In this document: positions 1 to 7,455 of the stretch, piece after piece
Layout of the letters: every line of letters begins with the position of its first letter
Position numbering within the stretch: position 1 is the first letter of the stretch
DNA from: Pavlovales sp. CCMP2436
Taxonomy: Eukaryota; Haptophyta; Pavlovophyceae; Pavlovales
Assembly: GCA_026770615.1 (NCBI GenBank)
Contig: MU631327.1
Location: 371,312 to 386,686 of the forward strand
Direction of reading: 5' to 3'
Length of the DNA: 15,375 nucleotides
Translations under genes and position numbers: made by a program
The notes under the pieces: generated by a model
Seen by the model: only the letters and a program-made list of their open reading frames with translations
Database searches by the model: none
What the model was told of the DNA's origin: nothing

Positions 1-93
1 CCGCCTCAGCAGCAGCCGCAGCAGCTGCAGCAGGCACCAACAGTGGAGTGGGAGCAGCATCCGCCTCAGCAGCAGCCGCAGCAGCTGCAGCAG
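1..93 (+). repeat. 60-bp-period in-frame coding repeat
   Basis: Bases 1-33 and 61-93 are identical, giving a period of 60 bp. Both copies are in frame and encode the same P/Q run (PPQQQPQQLQQ), separated by a short spacer. This is a recent tandem expansion in the low-complexity N-terminal region of the amidohydrolase, and the array may extend beyond the left edge. Confidence 0.85.
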
Positions 94-2429
94 CTGCAGC
101 CGAGCTACGGCGGCTACGCACACGCGCAGCACTCCTCGCCGCCCACCCCCGCATTCGTGCTGCCTACCGGGGGCCGCTTCGGCGTGCAAGGGCACCCTGA
201 AGGAAACTACGGCTGCGGCTACGGCCTACCCTCGCTGGGGGCGCCCCCGCCCTACCCGGGCTACCAACCGCCGCAGCAGCTGATGTACGGGCAGGTGCGC
301 GCTCTGAGCACTGTTCCTCTGATTGGAATAATATAAGAATGTATGGTGTGTGTGTGGGTTGTATGATGTTGGGTATGGTTTTTTTTTGAATAATATTTCT
401 TTTTGAATAATATTTATTTTTACGCCTCCCCACTTGCAGCCCCTGTCGGGGGCGTAGGGGCATGGTGCCTGTACTCCCGACGGCTGAGGCGAGGCAAGCA
501 TCTGAAGCGTTCGCCGACTGTTGAGCAAGCATCTGTCCCTGTTGCCAGCCCTAGTCCTGCTGCCCGCCCCAACCCGCCCATATCCGGTATCCTAAATGCT
601 ACATCCTTTATCCTACCCCGTATCGTATATGCCACATCCGGTACCAGACACTGCAAGCATCATGCGTGACCGTGTATGTGACGCGACTTGCCGACGTGCC
701 TGTGCCTCTCCGAGCTGACCGTGCCCCGTGTGCCCCCCTGTGAGCAGACGCCCCTGTATCGTATACGTCCTAGGGGTGCGCAGGCGTAGGCGCAGCCCAT
801 AAGAACAACAGTCAGAACAGCAGTAAACACAAGAACCACGACAAGCACGCTCACAACACTAGCACTGCTACTATCTAACACTGCTCCCCAAAAGCAGCCG
901 ATGCCAGTGAATAACTATTCTGAATTAACTACTAACTATTAACAACTACTATCCTACAAACTACTACTAACAACTACTAACAACTACTGACTACTATTAC
1001 GAATCAGCAGCTGATGCCGCTCGGCTACGAGTACGCGCAGATGCCTCAGCAGCTGTGGGTGCCCGAGCAGCAGCTCCAGCAGCAGCAGTGGGCGCAGCCG
1101 CCGCTGGGCGCGTACGCGCACCCTATGTACGGTGGCTACTCGCTGCCCAGCCCAATCCCGCCGCCGCCGCCACCGCCGCCGCGCGCGCTGGTGGTGTGCG
1201 CCTTGATCGGCGACACGGAGGAGTGCGGCAAGCGGCTGCCCGCGGTGGATGGCAACTTCCCCACCGACGCGCTCAACTCGCCGTACGAGCGCAGGCGCGC
1301 CATCCTGCGCGCGCTCGGCCTCAACCTCAACCTGTCGGTGGCGGCCGCGGACCTCTTTGGCGGCCGCTTCAACCTCGCGCCCGTCGAGTGGCTTGAGGAC
1401 TCGTTCGAGCTAGCGTTGCTCGCGCACGAGCAGGGGCTGCTCACTTACCTCGACACGGCCTGGGAGCGCTGGGTGGCGCTAGCCGAGATGCGCCCGCCCG
1501 ACTTCTGCTGCGAGGCCGATCTCGAGGCGGCGCACGCGGCCGCCCGCCCGCCCGCGCTGGTGCCGGCCAACGGGCTCTTCCGCGACGGGCTGCAGCTGCC
1601 GGGCCGCTCTGTCCTGTCGCAGGCGTGCTTCTACCACGCCGACCGCTTTACGCCCATCTTCGCCGGGCTGCGCGAGGCCCTGCTCTCCGACCTCGCGGTC
1701 GTGCGCACGGCCGTCGACGCGCTTGCTTACCCGCGCCCCTCGCCGCACACGCCGCCACCGCCGCCCGTCTACGCCATGGTCGCGCACCCGGGCCACCACG
1801 CAACGGGCAGCACGTCCGGCGGCTTCTGCTACCTCAACAACGCCGCCATCGCCGCTCGGCTGCTGCAGCGCAAGGCGCGCGAGGCCGGGCTCGACGAGGC
1901 GCGCTGCCGCGTGGGCGTGCTCGACGTCGACTACCACGCGGGCAACGGGACGATCTCCATCTTCTACGAGGACCCGTCCGTCTTCGTCGCCTCGCTGCAC
2001 GCCGAGCCGGACACGGAGTACCCGTTCAACTCGGGCTTTTCGCAGCAGCGCGGCGCGGGCGCGGGCGAAGGCGCGACGCTGTGCCTCCCGCTGGCGCCCT
2101 ACACCACCTGGTCAAAGTCCTCGCCAGCCGAGCCGAACGGCGAGACGTACGAGCAGGCGCTGCGCCGTGCGCTCGATGCCATCGTGCAGCACGGCGCGCA
2201 GGCCCTCGTCGTCTCCCTCGGCGTGGACACGTTCAGGCACGACCCGGTGCACCTGCCCGGCGCCGGCTGCAAGCTCGAGCTCGAAGACTTTGAGGCGATC
2301 GGCGCCGTGCTGGCCGAGGCCCGGCTGCCCACGCTGCTGCTGCAGGAGGGTGGCTATATGCCCGACGTGGCGGGCGCGGCCGTGTGCAAGGTGCTCAGCG
2401 GCATGCTGCACGCGCTTGACCTCTCCTGA
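1..2429 (+). CDS. Acetylpolyamine amidohydrolase / class II HDAC-like enzyme, Q/P/Y-rich N-terminus (5' partial)
   Basis: Two exons, 1-294 and 1008-2429, join in phase 0 (donor CAG|GTGCGC, acceptor AATCAG). The frame is open at the left edge, so the true start lies outside. Residues before the catalytic domain, in both exons, are rich in Q, P, Y and G, and this shared composition supports the splice. The deacetylase domain occupies roughly the last 410 residues. Counting from the Met codon at 1014, it shows PGHH (His261, His262), DVDYH (Asp306 and His308, zinc ligands), SLGVDTF (Asp405, third zinc ligand) and EGGY (catalytic Tyr448). The segments YLDTAWERW and LVVSLGVDTF match bacterial acetylpolyamine amidohydrolases better than histone-specific HDACs. 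Known for the family: zinc-dependent removal of acetyl groups from acylated polyamines or lysines. Inference: a cytosolic or nuclear polyamine deacetylase; HDAC10-like histone or protein substrates are not excluded. No targeting signal can be judged without the start. Confidence 0.88.
295..1007 (+). other. Intron of the amidohydrolase gene (713 bp)
   Basis: It starts GTGCGC after CAG and ends AATCAG; joining at 294/1008 keeps phase 0. Three perfect TACTAAC branch-site heptamers lie at 930-936, 965-971 and 975-981, the last one 26 nt before the acceptor. The 3' 90 bases are an imperfect array of AACTACT-like units. The first part is T/A-rich, and the middle has repeated GTATCGTATA words near 622 and 756. 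An internal TTGCAG near 439 leads into an in-frame stop, so I do not call an extra exon. CAGCAG at 1005-1010 allows an alternative acceptor at 1010 that would drop one Gln. Confidence 0.85.
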
Positions 2430-3470
2430 GCGCGTGGCCCCTGACGCGGCCCCTCCGAAGTGGCCACGTCCTGACGCGCGCGCGCCCGGTCGCGCCGTCG
2501 GATCTTCGCTCTCGCGAGTCCCGTCTCACCAGCAGTAATGAGCACACACGGCACCCATCCCTGTCCCTGGCTTGGAGGGTCACGCTCGAGTCCCGCCGCA
2601 GCTCGTGGGCCGTGGCCTATTACATATAAACGAAATATTTCATTTACAATTTCTACATCACGGACCAAGTTCAAGTTATTTACGGAGAATAAGAGATCAA
2701 TATTTTGATTGCTGCAGATTGGTGGATGCGTTCACGTATGGGATAATGGGATTGGGTGTTGTTTAAGTTGTGGTTGCTCGTTATTCGGTGTTTGCGCACG
2801 GCTCTTTGGGTGTGTAGCAGTACGTGCAGCTTACGGCGCTTCGTGGGCTAGGGTGGGGTAGCTATTATATTAAATAGTTTAGTTATATATATATCACTTC
2901 AGAACAGTCAGACGCCAGCTTGAATCCCTATCGGCGTAGCACGACGAAGGTCAAGCTCGAGCCGCGTGCCGGACGAAGATGAAGGGCGGCGGGCTTGAGC
3001 ACGTTGGCGAGAAAGGCGAGCACGACACAGCTCGAGCGAGCGCGATGACGGGGCGACGACGAAGATGAAGAAGGCGAGTGAGCGGCGGCGAGCGTGAATG
3101 TCGGCGTTGAAGGCGGCGGGTCGCGGGGCGGTAAAATTGAGCGAAGGCATTTTATATTTTTTGTAAACGGGCTACAGTAAAATCGGCTGAATTGGCAGTT
3201 GGCCAGGAGTTGGCGATTCATTTTGGAAAGGTGTAGGGTTCTCGGGCAAATTTGGAGGTGTAGGCCTGAGGTGTAGGGCGTTGGGCAAATTTGCAGAATT
3301 ATTGGGGTAGCGGCTGGACCAAAAGAGTCGGATTTTCAGGATATCATTAAAATGACGTGCGCTCATGCGCAGCTCGCCCAGCCGCCTCATTCTAATAACG
3401 AGGGCGGCAATCTCCTACTCCTGCTCTAGTCCCAGCCGCCTCGTTTTACTTCATGTCATGCACGGTCACG
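2430..3470. other. Intergenic stretch without a convincing gene
   Basis: Downstream of the amidohydrolase stop the G+C content falls and short AT runs appear (near 2620-2660 and 2865-2900), as expected for a 3' UTR and intergenic DNA. The block at 2915-3150 is again G+C-rich and open on the minus strand for about 80 codons in two overlapping frames. Neither frame shows a recognisable domain, so I leave them uncalled. Around 3220-3300 the words GGTGTAGG and GGGCAAATTT recur without forming a clean repeat. Confidence 0.5.
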
Positions 3471-3739
3471 TCACTATGACTTCACGAAGAACGAGGCGTG
3501 CGAGCAGGACGGAAGGCCCGTGGATTTGAGCTTGCACAGCTGCCTAACCGTGCTCACGCGCGATAGACCTGAAGCTGGAGCTGGCGAGGTGGTAGCCATT
3601 AATTCAAAAAAGTGGGCAAAAGGGGTAAAATTAGTCATCCGCCCATTCCTAGCATTAGGCCATGCGCGCATGCGCAAGAAGGCTAATATAAGGAATGTCT
3701 GAAGTCTAGCCTAATAGGATTAGCAAATGTGTACCCTAC

Positions 3740-4444
3740 CTGAGGTGGGGTTTGCGGGGTGGCACACTCATCGGTAGAGATCAGAACGCGCGCCAGCTGG
3801 CCGGCCGGGTTCACGACCGAGTACTCGCCGAGAAAGGACGTTTTCGAGTCTGCGCGCTCCAGCGGCCCGCTCACGCGCAGCCGCTGCCGAAAGAAGTGCT
3901 TGCGCGCGACGGCCGCGACGGAGAAGGGCAGCGGCAGGGCGCTCTCGGTCGCCGAGACAACCAGGCGGCACCTGCGCGGCTGATCGGCCGGCTGCGCGGC
4001 CGCGAGGTACTCCGCCGCGTTCAGCGCGAGCGCCAGCGTCCGCTGCAGCCGGCTGTGCGTCACGGCCGCGGAGACGCTCTCGCTCGAGAAGGCGAGCACG
4101 TCCTCCACGACGAGCAGGCCCAGCGCCGGCGGCCGCAACAGGTGCACGGACGCGAGGAACTGGCAGAGGAGCGCGTCGGAGCCGACGTACTTGAGCTGCA
4201 CGCGCGCGAGTGCCGCCTCGGTCGCGGCCGCGTCGGAGGGCCAGCCGGGCGCCTCGTCAGGCCGGGCGAACGGCGTCTGCTCGAGCGCCCTTCGCGAGGC
4301 GCTCACGATGAGCACCGTCTCGCCGGCGAGCGCGCGCTCGAGCGCGTGCGCGAACAGCAGCGACCAACCAACGGTCGCGTTCTCGCAGGAAAGCAGCAGC
4401 GGCTCCGCCTCTCGGCCTGACTCCTCGGCAGCGAAGACGTCCAT
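3740..4444 (-). CDS. SWSAP1/RAD51-paralogue-like ATPase-fold protein with degenerate Walker A
   Basis: An ATG at 4444 (A at -3, G at +4) begins a 235-codon exon. A strong donor, CTCAG|GTAGGG, ends it at 3740 in phase 0; without splicing the frame runs on to a stop at 3683. Human SWSAP1 is about the same length. The order fits a minimal RecA core: strand-loop-helix at residues 16-36 (LLLSCENATVGWSLLFAHAL), the RRALEQTPF segment, VQLKYVGSD, a Walker B-like strand LLVVEDV at 110-116, then a beta-rich C-terminus ending ARVLISTDE. The loop at 19-28 lacks the G-K-S/T of Walker A, so ATP hydrolysis is doubtful. Known for the family: SWSAP1 binds SWS1 and assists RAD51 in homologous recombination. 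This assignment rests on motif order and length and is tentative. A terminal exon must lie at lower coordinates. A minus-strand ORF ending at 3474 is the obvious candidate, but the acceptors I tried do not keep its frame. Confidence 0.55.
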
Positions 4445-4481
4445 CGTGCGTGAGCCCCCCGCGCGAGCCTGAGCGCGAAAA
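4445..4481. promoter_or_regulatory. Shared divergent start region with E2F-like site
   Basis: Only 37 bp separate the two divergent ATG codons (4444 minus, 4482 plus), so 5' leaders must be very short or overlap the opposite gene. GCGCGAAA at 4473-4480 reads TTTCGCGC on the minus strand and matches the E2F consensus TTTSSCGC. This would suit S-phase expression of a recombination gene. An 8-bp match in G+C-rich DNA can arise by chance, so the regulatory meaning is inference. Confidence 0.4.
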
Positions 4482-5924
4482 ATGGCGCCCGTCTTCGTTT
4501 TCCCGCCAACGAGCCCTTCGCGAGAGGCGGAGCCTGCCGGCAGCGGAGAGGCGGAGCCGGCCGCTGGCAGCGGGGATATGGCGCCGGCCGGAACTGAGCC
4601 GCTGGCGCCAGCCTCGCCGGCGCTGACGGCTGAGAGCGAGGAGGCGGGGCGGCCCGCCCACCCGTCCGCCAGCTCGGACGGCGCGGGAGCTGCGGCGACA
4701 CTGGCGGCGGCGAGCAACGCGCGGAAGCGCGCGTTCGTCGCCCTGCTTGACGACCCGGCAAGAAAGAAGCTGGACAACGACCCGGCGCTCGGCCAGGCCG
4801 GGGGGGGCAGCGGTGAGGGATGCGGCGAGGGAGCCGGCGCCGCCGCCCTCACTTCTGACCCAGCCACAGGCGCGGCCCTTGCCCCTGACCCAGCCGCAGG
4901 CGTAGGCCTCGCCCCTCGCCCAGCGGGTGGGCTGCCAAAGGGTGCGATCACGCTCGGCGTACGGGCGCTGGGCGCTTCCGAGGTCCTCCGCGCCCTGCCC
5001 ACCCGTCAGCAGACCTCCCGAGACGCAGAGCTGGGTGCAGAGCTAGGTGCAACGGCAGACCTCGGGCCTGGGCGCAGCGCGCAGCCGCAAGGTACGTCCT
5101 GCCGCACTCAGTCGTGCGATATCCTGCACAGGCTGCCGGGATAAATGCCCTGAGTTTGGCACCAGCACTGTGCAGGCTAGTCGTGCGCCCGCGTCCTCGC
5201 GAGCCCACTCCTGGAACCCTCTCCTGCTGCCCTCTGATCCAGTGATCGTCGAATGTCGTGTGACTGACCTGATCAGCGGTGGGGACGGTATCCGTGTGTC
5301 CGGGATGGATTTCTGATTTAGAGTGTTTTTCAACGCTCTTTCCAGTGCGAACCTCCCGGGGACAGACGTTTAACTAGAAACTTACACAGTGATCGTGCGC
5401 CCACCTCCGCGTGCTTGCTGCAGTGATCGGGACGGACGACGAGAACATGCTCTTGCGCACGTGGGTCCGGAAAGATCACGAGGTGGGCCCCTCCCCTGCG
5501 TCCGGTAGACACCCGGACGCTATTGACTGCTGCTCTGGCGGGCCCTCGCATTCCTCCGCAATAAAAATAAAAATTAGTCTTGTTATAATCCGGACAGCCC
5601 CTCCGCCGCGTCCGTGCAGCCGCTGCTGATCGCGCTGCAGCTGAGCACGCTGCTGCACTTCACGCAGCGGGCTCGCATTGCACAGGCACACGCGCCGGCT
5701 GCTGACCACCATCCGCCCCCTTGCCCCCTGCGCCCCTTGCTCCCTGCGCCCGTGCCACTTAGTGGAGGGAATCCGTCGCGAACCCGCGACAAAACCCGAC
5801 GGGCCTTGCGAGCATTGGCAAGGTGCAGGGCTTCGGCGACAAGATGTCGCTGCAATCCGCCGCTCGCCGTACCCCCGTCGTGGCCGCTGACAGCTTCCTA
5901 CAGGAGCTGCTGGGCAAGCTGTAG
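4482..5924 (+). CDS. Four-exon gene of unknown function, divergent from the SWSAP1-like gene
   Basis: I do not recognise this family. The model has exons 4482-5091, 5424-5482, 5620-5685 and 5763-5924, with phases that close exactly into 299 codons including the stop. Junctions: CAAG|GTACGT to GCTGCAG; ACGAG|GTGGGC to CGTGCAG; CACAG|GCACAC (a GC donor) to CACTTAG. Residues 1-203 are A/G/P/E-rich and probably disordered, apart from a basic helix-like patch near 88-106 (NARKRAFVALLDDPARKKL). The short exons encode a compact predicted-helical region with TDDENMLLRTWVRKDHE and LLIALQLSTLLHFTQRA. The last exon ends SFLQELLGKL. Third-position G+C bias is on this strand, which is why I prefer it to the overlapping minus-strand frame. 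Position suggests co-regulation with the recombination-like neighbour, but no function follows from the sequence. The exon joins are good in phase but untested. Confidence 0.6.
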
Positions 5925-6427
5925 CATGGACGGTGTAAATATCTATGAAAACGTCCAGCCCCGTTTAAACGGTCTCCCAGACTCCCAGTGGTACAGCAAC
6001 AACACACTGCTAGCTTAGGACCATTCCCGAGCACACGGATAACGTTGAATTTGACACAAGGGTAAACAAAGAGAATGTCGACATAGTTAATTCATAACGT
6101 TTTATCATACGCGTCATTTTGAACCCCCCCCTCCTTCCATAATTTAGAGAACGCAGAATACAAATATAATATATGGTAAAATTTATCTAGATTTGTAGAA
6201 AAATGTTTGTATCCTGATTATCGCGATCATCCTCTTGTTCTCCTCTCCATCCCCCCCCTTGTTCTCCTGTGGGCACTTTTGGGAGAAAACGTTAAACGTA
6301 CCCCCCCGCCCCGTGGCCTGCGGCCGCGAACGTTGAAAGTACCCCCACTACGTGCTTTTTGCAATCAGATATGGAACGACCCCCCCCCCACCCCGTTATT
6401 TTTCTTCGAAATAGTGTTGAACGTGTC
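5925..6427. other. Intergenic DNA with C tracts and dispersed GTTRAACGTACCCCC words
   Basis: There is no gene here. The stretch alternates AT-rich DNA with runs of 6-10 C. Related words AACGTTAAACGTA(C)n at 6288, AACGTTGAAAGTA(C)n at 6329 and GTTGAACGTGTCACCCC at 6416 recur. The phrase GCGTCATTTTG followed by a C tract at 6111 recurs at 9013. These look like pieces of a dispersed repeat family and not coding sequence. Confidence 0.55.
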
Positions 6428-6571
6428 ACCCCTTCCTACGTAAAATAAATTATAAATAGCTGTTGTCGTACTAACACTTATATATTTTTATATTAATGTA
6501 CCCCTTCCTACGTAAAATAAATTATAAATAGCTGTTGTAGTACTAACACTTATATATTTTTATATTAATGT
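6428..6571 (+). repeat. 72-bp tandem duplication
   Basis: Copies 6428-6499 and 6500-6571 are directly adjacent and differ at one base (C at 6467, A at 6539). Each begins ACCCCTTCCTACGTAAAATA and contains GTACTAACAC and a TATATATTTTTATATTAAT run. It is AT-rich and intergenic. The near identity indicates a recent duplication. Confidence 0.95.
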
Positions 6572-6606
6572 AAGGGGTTTAAGGGGTTTCGGGCTGGCGG
6601 TACGTT

Positions 6607-6643
6607 TCAAGTTCAAGTCAGGCTGATCTTAGCGCTCCGACGC
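6607..6643 (+). repeat. Dispersed repeat copy A (inverted partner at 11701-11741)
   Basis: The segment carries TCAAGTTCAAGTCA followed by CTGATCTTAGCGCTCC. The reverse complement of 11701-11741 has the same two blocks with a 3-nt length difference between them and one later mismatch. The second copy lies inside the intron of the CEP19-like gene. The unit's full extent and class are unknown. Confidence 0.8.
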
Positions 6644-6780
6644 AGGTTCCTACGCGCTACGCCGAAGTGGGATTTATACATAATAATTAAAATACAAATC
6701 TAGCCACCAGTGGTGCGTGCCCACTAGATTGAGATGTCAGCCATGGAGCCCCTTAAATTAAATATATATTACTTATTTTA

Positions 6781-7220
6781 TTACATATATGGGTCGAAAT
6801 CTGAATTAGTGGCGCGATTCCGCACTGGGGAGGGGGAAAAGCGGTGGCCGGGTCAAAGAAGTAGACATCGTTCGCCCCTGCGCGCTAAGTGTCGATAGCT
6901 GTTGTCGAATAGAGCCCTCCTCGACGGTCGGAGCCCAATTCGTGTGCCTCTCGTGTGCCTCTGGGGTCGAGAACATACTAAACGTAACTAACATTTCCGA
7001 TTCTCAGCGTTCGGAAGCGACAAGAAAGTCATTGTTCCCGAAGTGGTGCACAAAAGTTAGTTGCAGATTCATAAATGGGGCGCCGCCCCACTCACGAATC
7101 CGCAACTAACTTTTGTGCACCACCTCCGGTTCGTGAATTACTCTGCAGAATTTTCACCGGATTTTTTTGCGATTTCCCCCCGGACTGGCCACTAATTCGG
7201 ATTTCGACCCATATGTGTAA
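6781..7220. mobile_element. Miniature inverted-repeat transposon, TA target site (mariner-like)
   Basis: Terminal inverted repeats 6781-6813 and 7188-7220 (33 bp) differ at two positions, begin TTACAYATATGGGTCGAAAT, and are each flanked by TA (6779-6780, 7221-7222). A TA target duplication is characteristic of Tc1/mariner elements. The 440-bp interior encodes no transposase, so the element is non-autonomous. A second, long inverted repeat lies at its centre (7043-7123). The class is inferred from termini and target site only. Confidence 0.78.
7043..7123. repeat. Long hairpin inside the miniature transposon
   Basis: Arms 7043-7081 and 7085-7123 (39 bp each) surround a 3-nt spacer. Pairing is perfect for the outer 22 positions or so, and there are four mismatches near the loop. 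All four are A (left) against C (right) on the plus strand, so a minus-strand transcript would pair them as U-G wobbles. Confidence 0.9.
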
Positions 7221-7455
7221 TAGGGATTCAAGCTGGTGTATGACTGTCATAGAAATTTTGCTGTAACTGTAATAATAATACAACTTGTTGGCATGAAAGT
7301 TGTGAGTATATAAATTCACTCTCCTAAAAGTTGTGCTTGCGGCGCTGAGCCGATATATATATAATTATCTAGAAATAAGTCTGTCCCCTAACAGGTCTCT
7401 ATAGGACCTAAGCGTCGAGAAAACACGTTTTGAGGCGTCGGGTGCCTTGAGGAAC
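7221..7455. other. AT-rich intergenic stretch downstream of the CH-domain gene
   Basis: It has no gene apart from a possible tiny last exon of the CH-domain gene. On the minus strand, GTGAGT at 7459-7454 and CTTAG ending at 7408 could bound a 52-nt intron leading to a 14-codon tail. The remainder has TA runs (near 7355-7370) and TAATAATAATA. Confidence 0.4.

Noticed and set aside
1479..2000. 173-codon minus-strand ORF and other long frames across the amidohydrolase
   Set aside because: These are shadows of a G+C-rich exon whose plus strand carries all catalytic motifs.
2908..3221. Two overlapping minus-strand ORFs (80 and 97 codons)
   Set aside because: They have no domain and no clear splice context, and equal openness in two frames suggests compositional openness.
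3474..3677. Minus-strand ORF ending FFVKS as last exon of the SWSAP1-like gene
   Set aside because: It is attractive in content, but the AG acceptors I tried (exon starts at 3580, 3574 and 3568) do not preserve the phase from the 3740 donor, and the plus strand is also open there. Left unassigned.
3683..5002. Single long minus-strand ORF (439 codons) as the SWSAP1-like protein
   Set aside because: The first ~186 codons are low-complexity and overlap the plus-strand exon, which has the better third-position G+C bias and a perfect donor. The ATG at 4444 gives the family's usual length.
6572..6600. TAAGGGG-type telomere-like repeat
   Set aside because: There are only two imperfect units within AT-rich DNA and no array.
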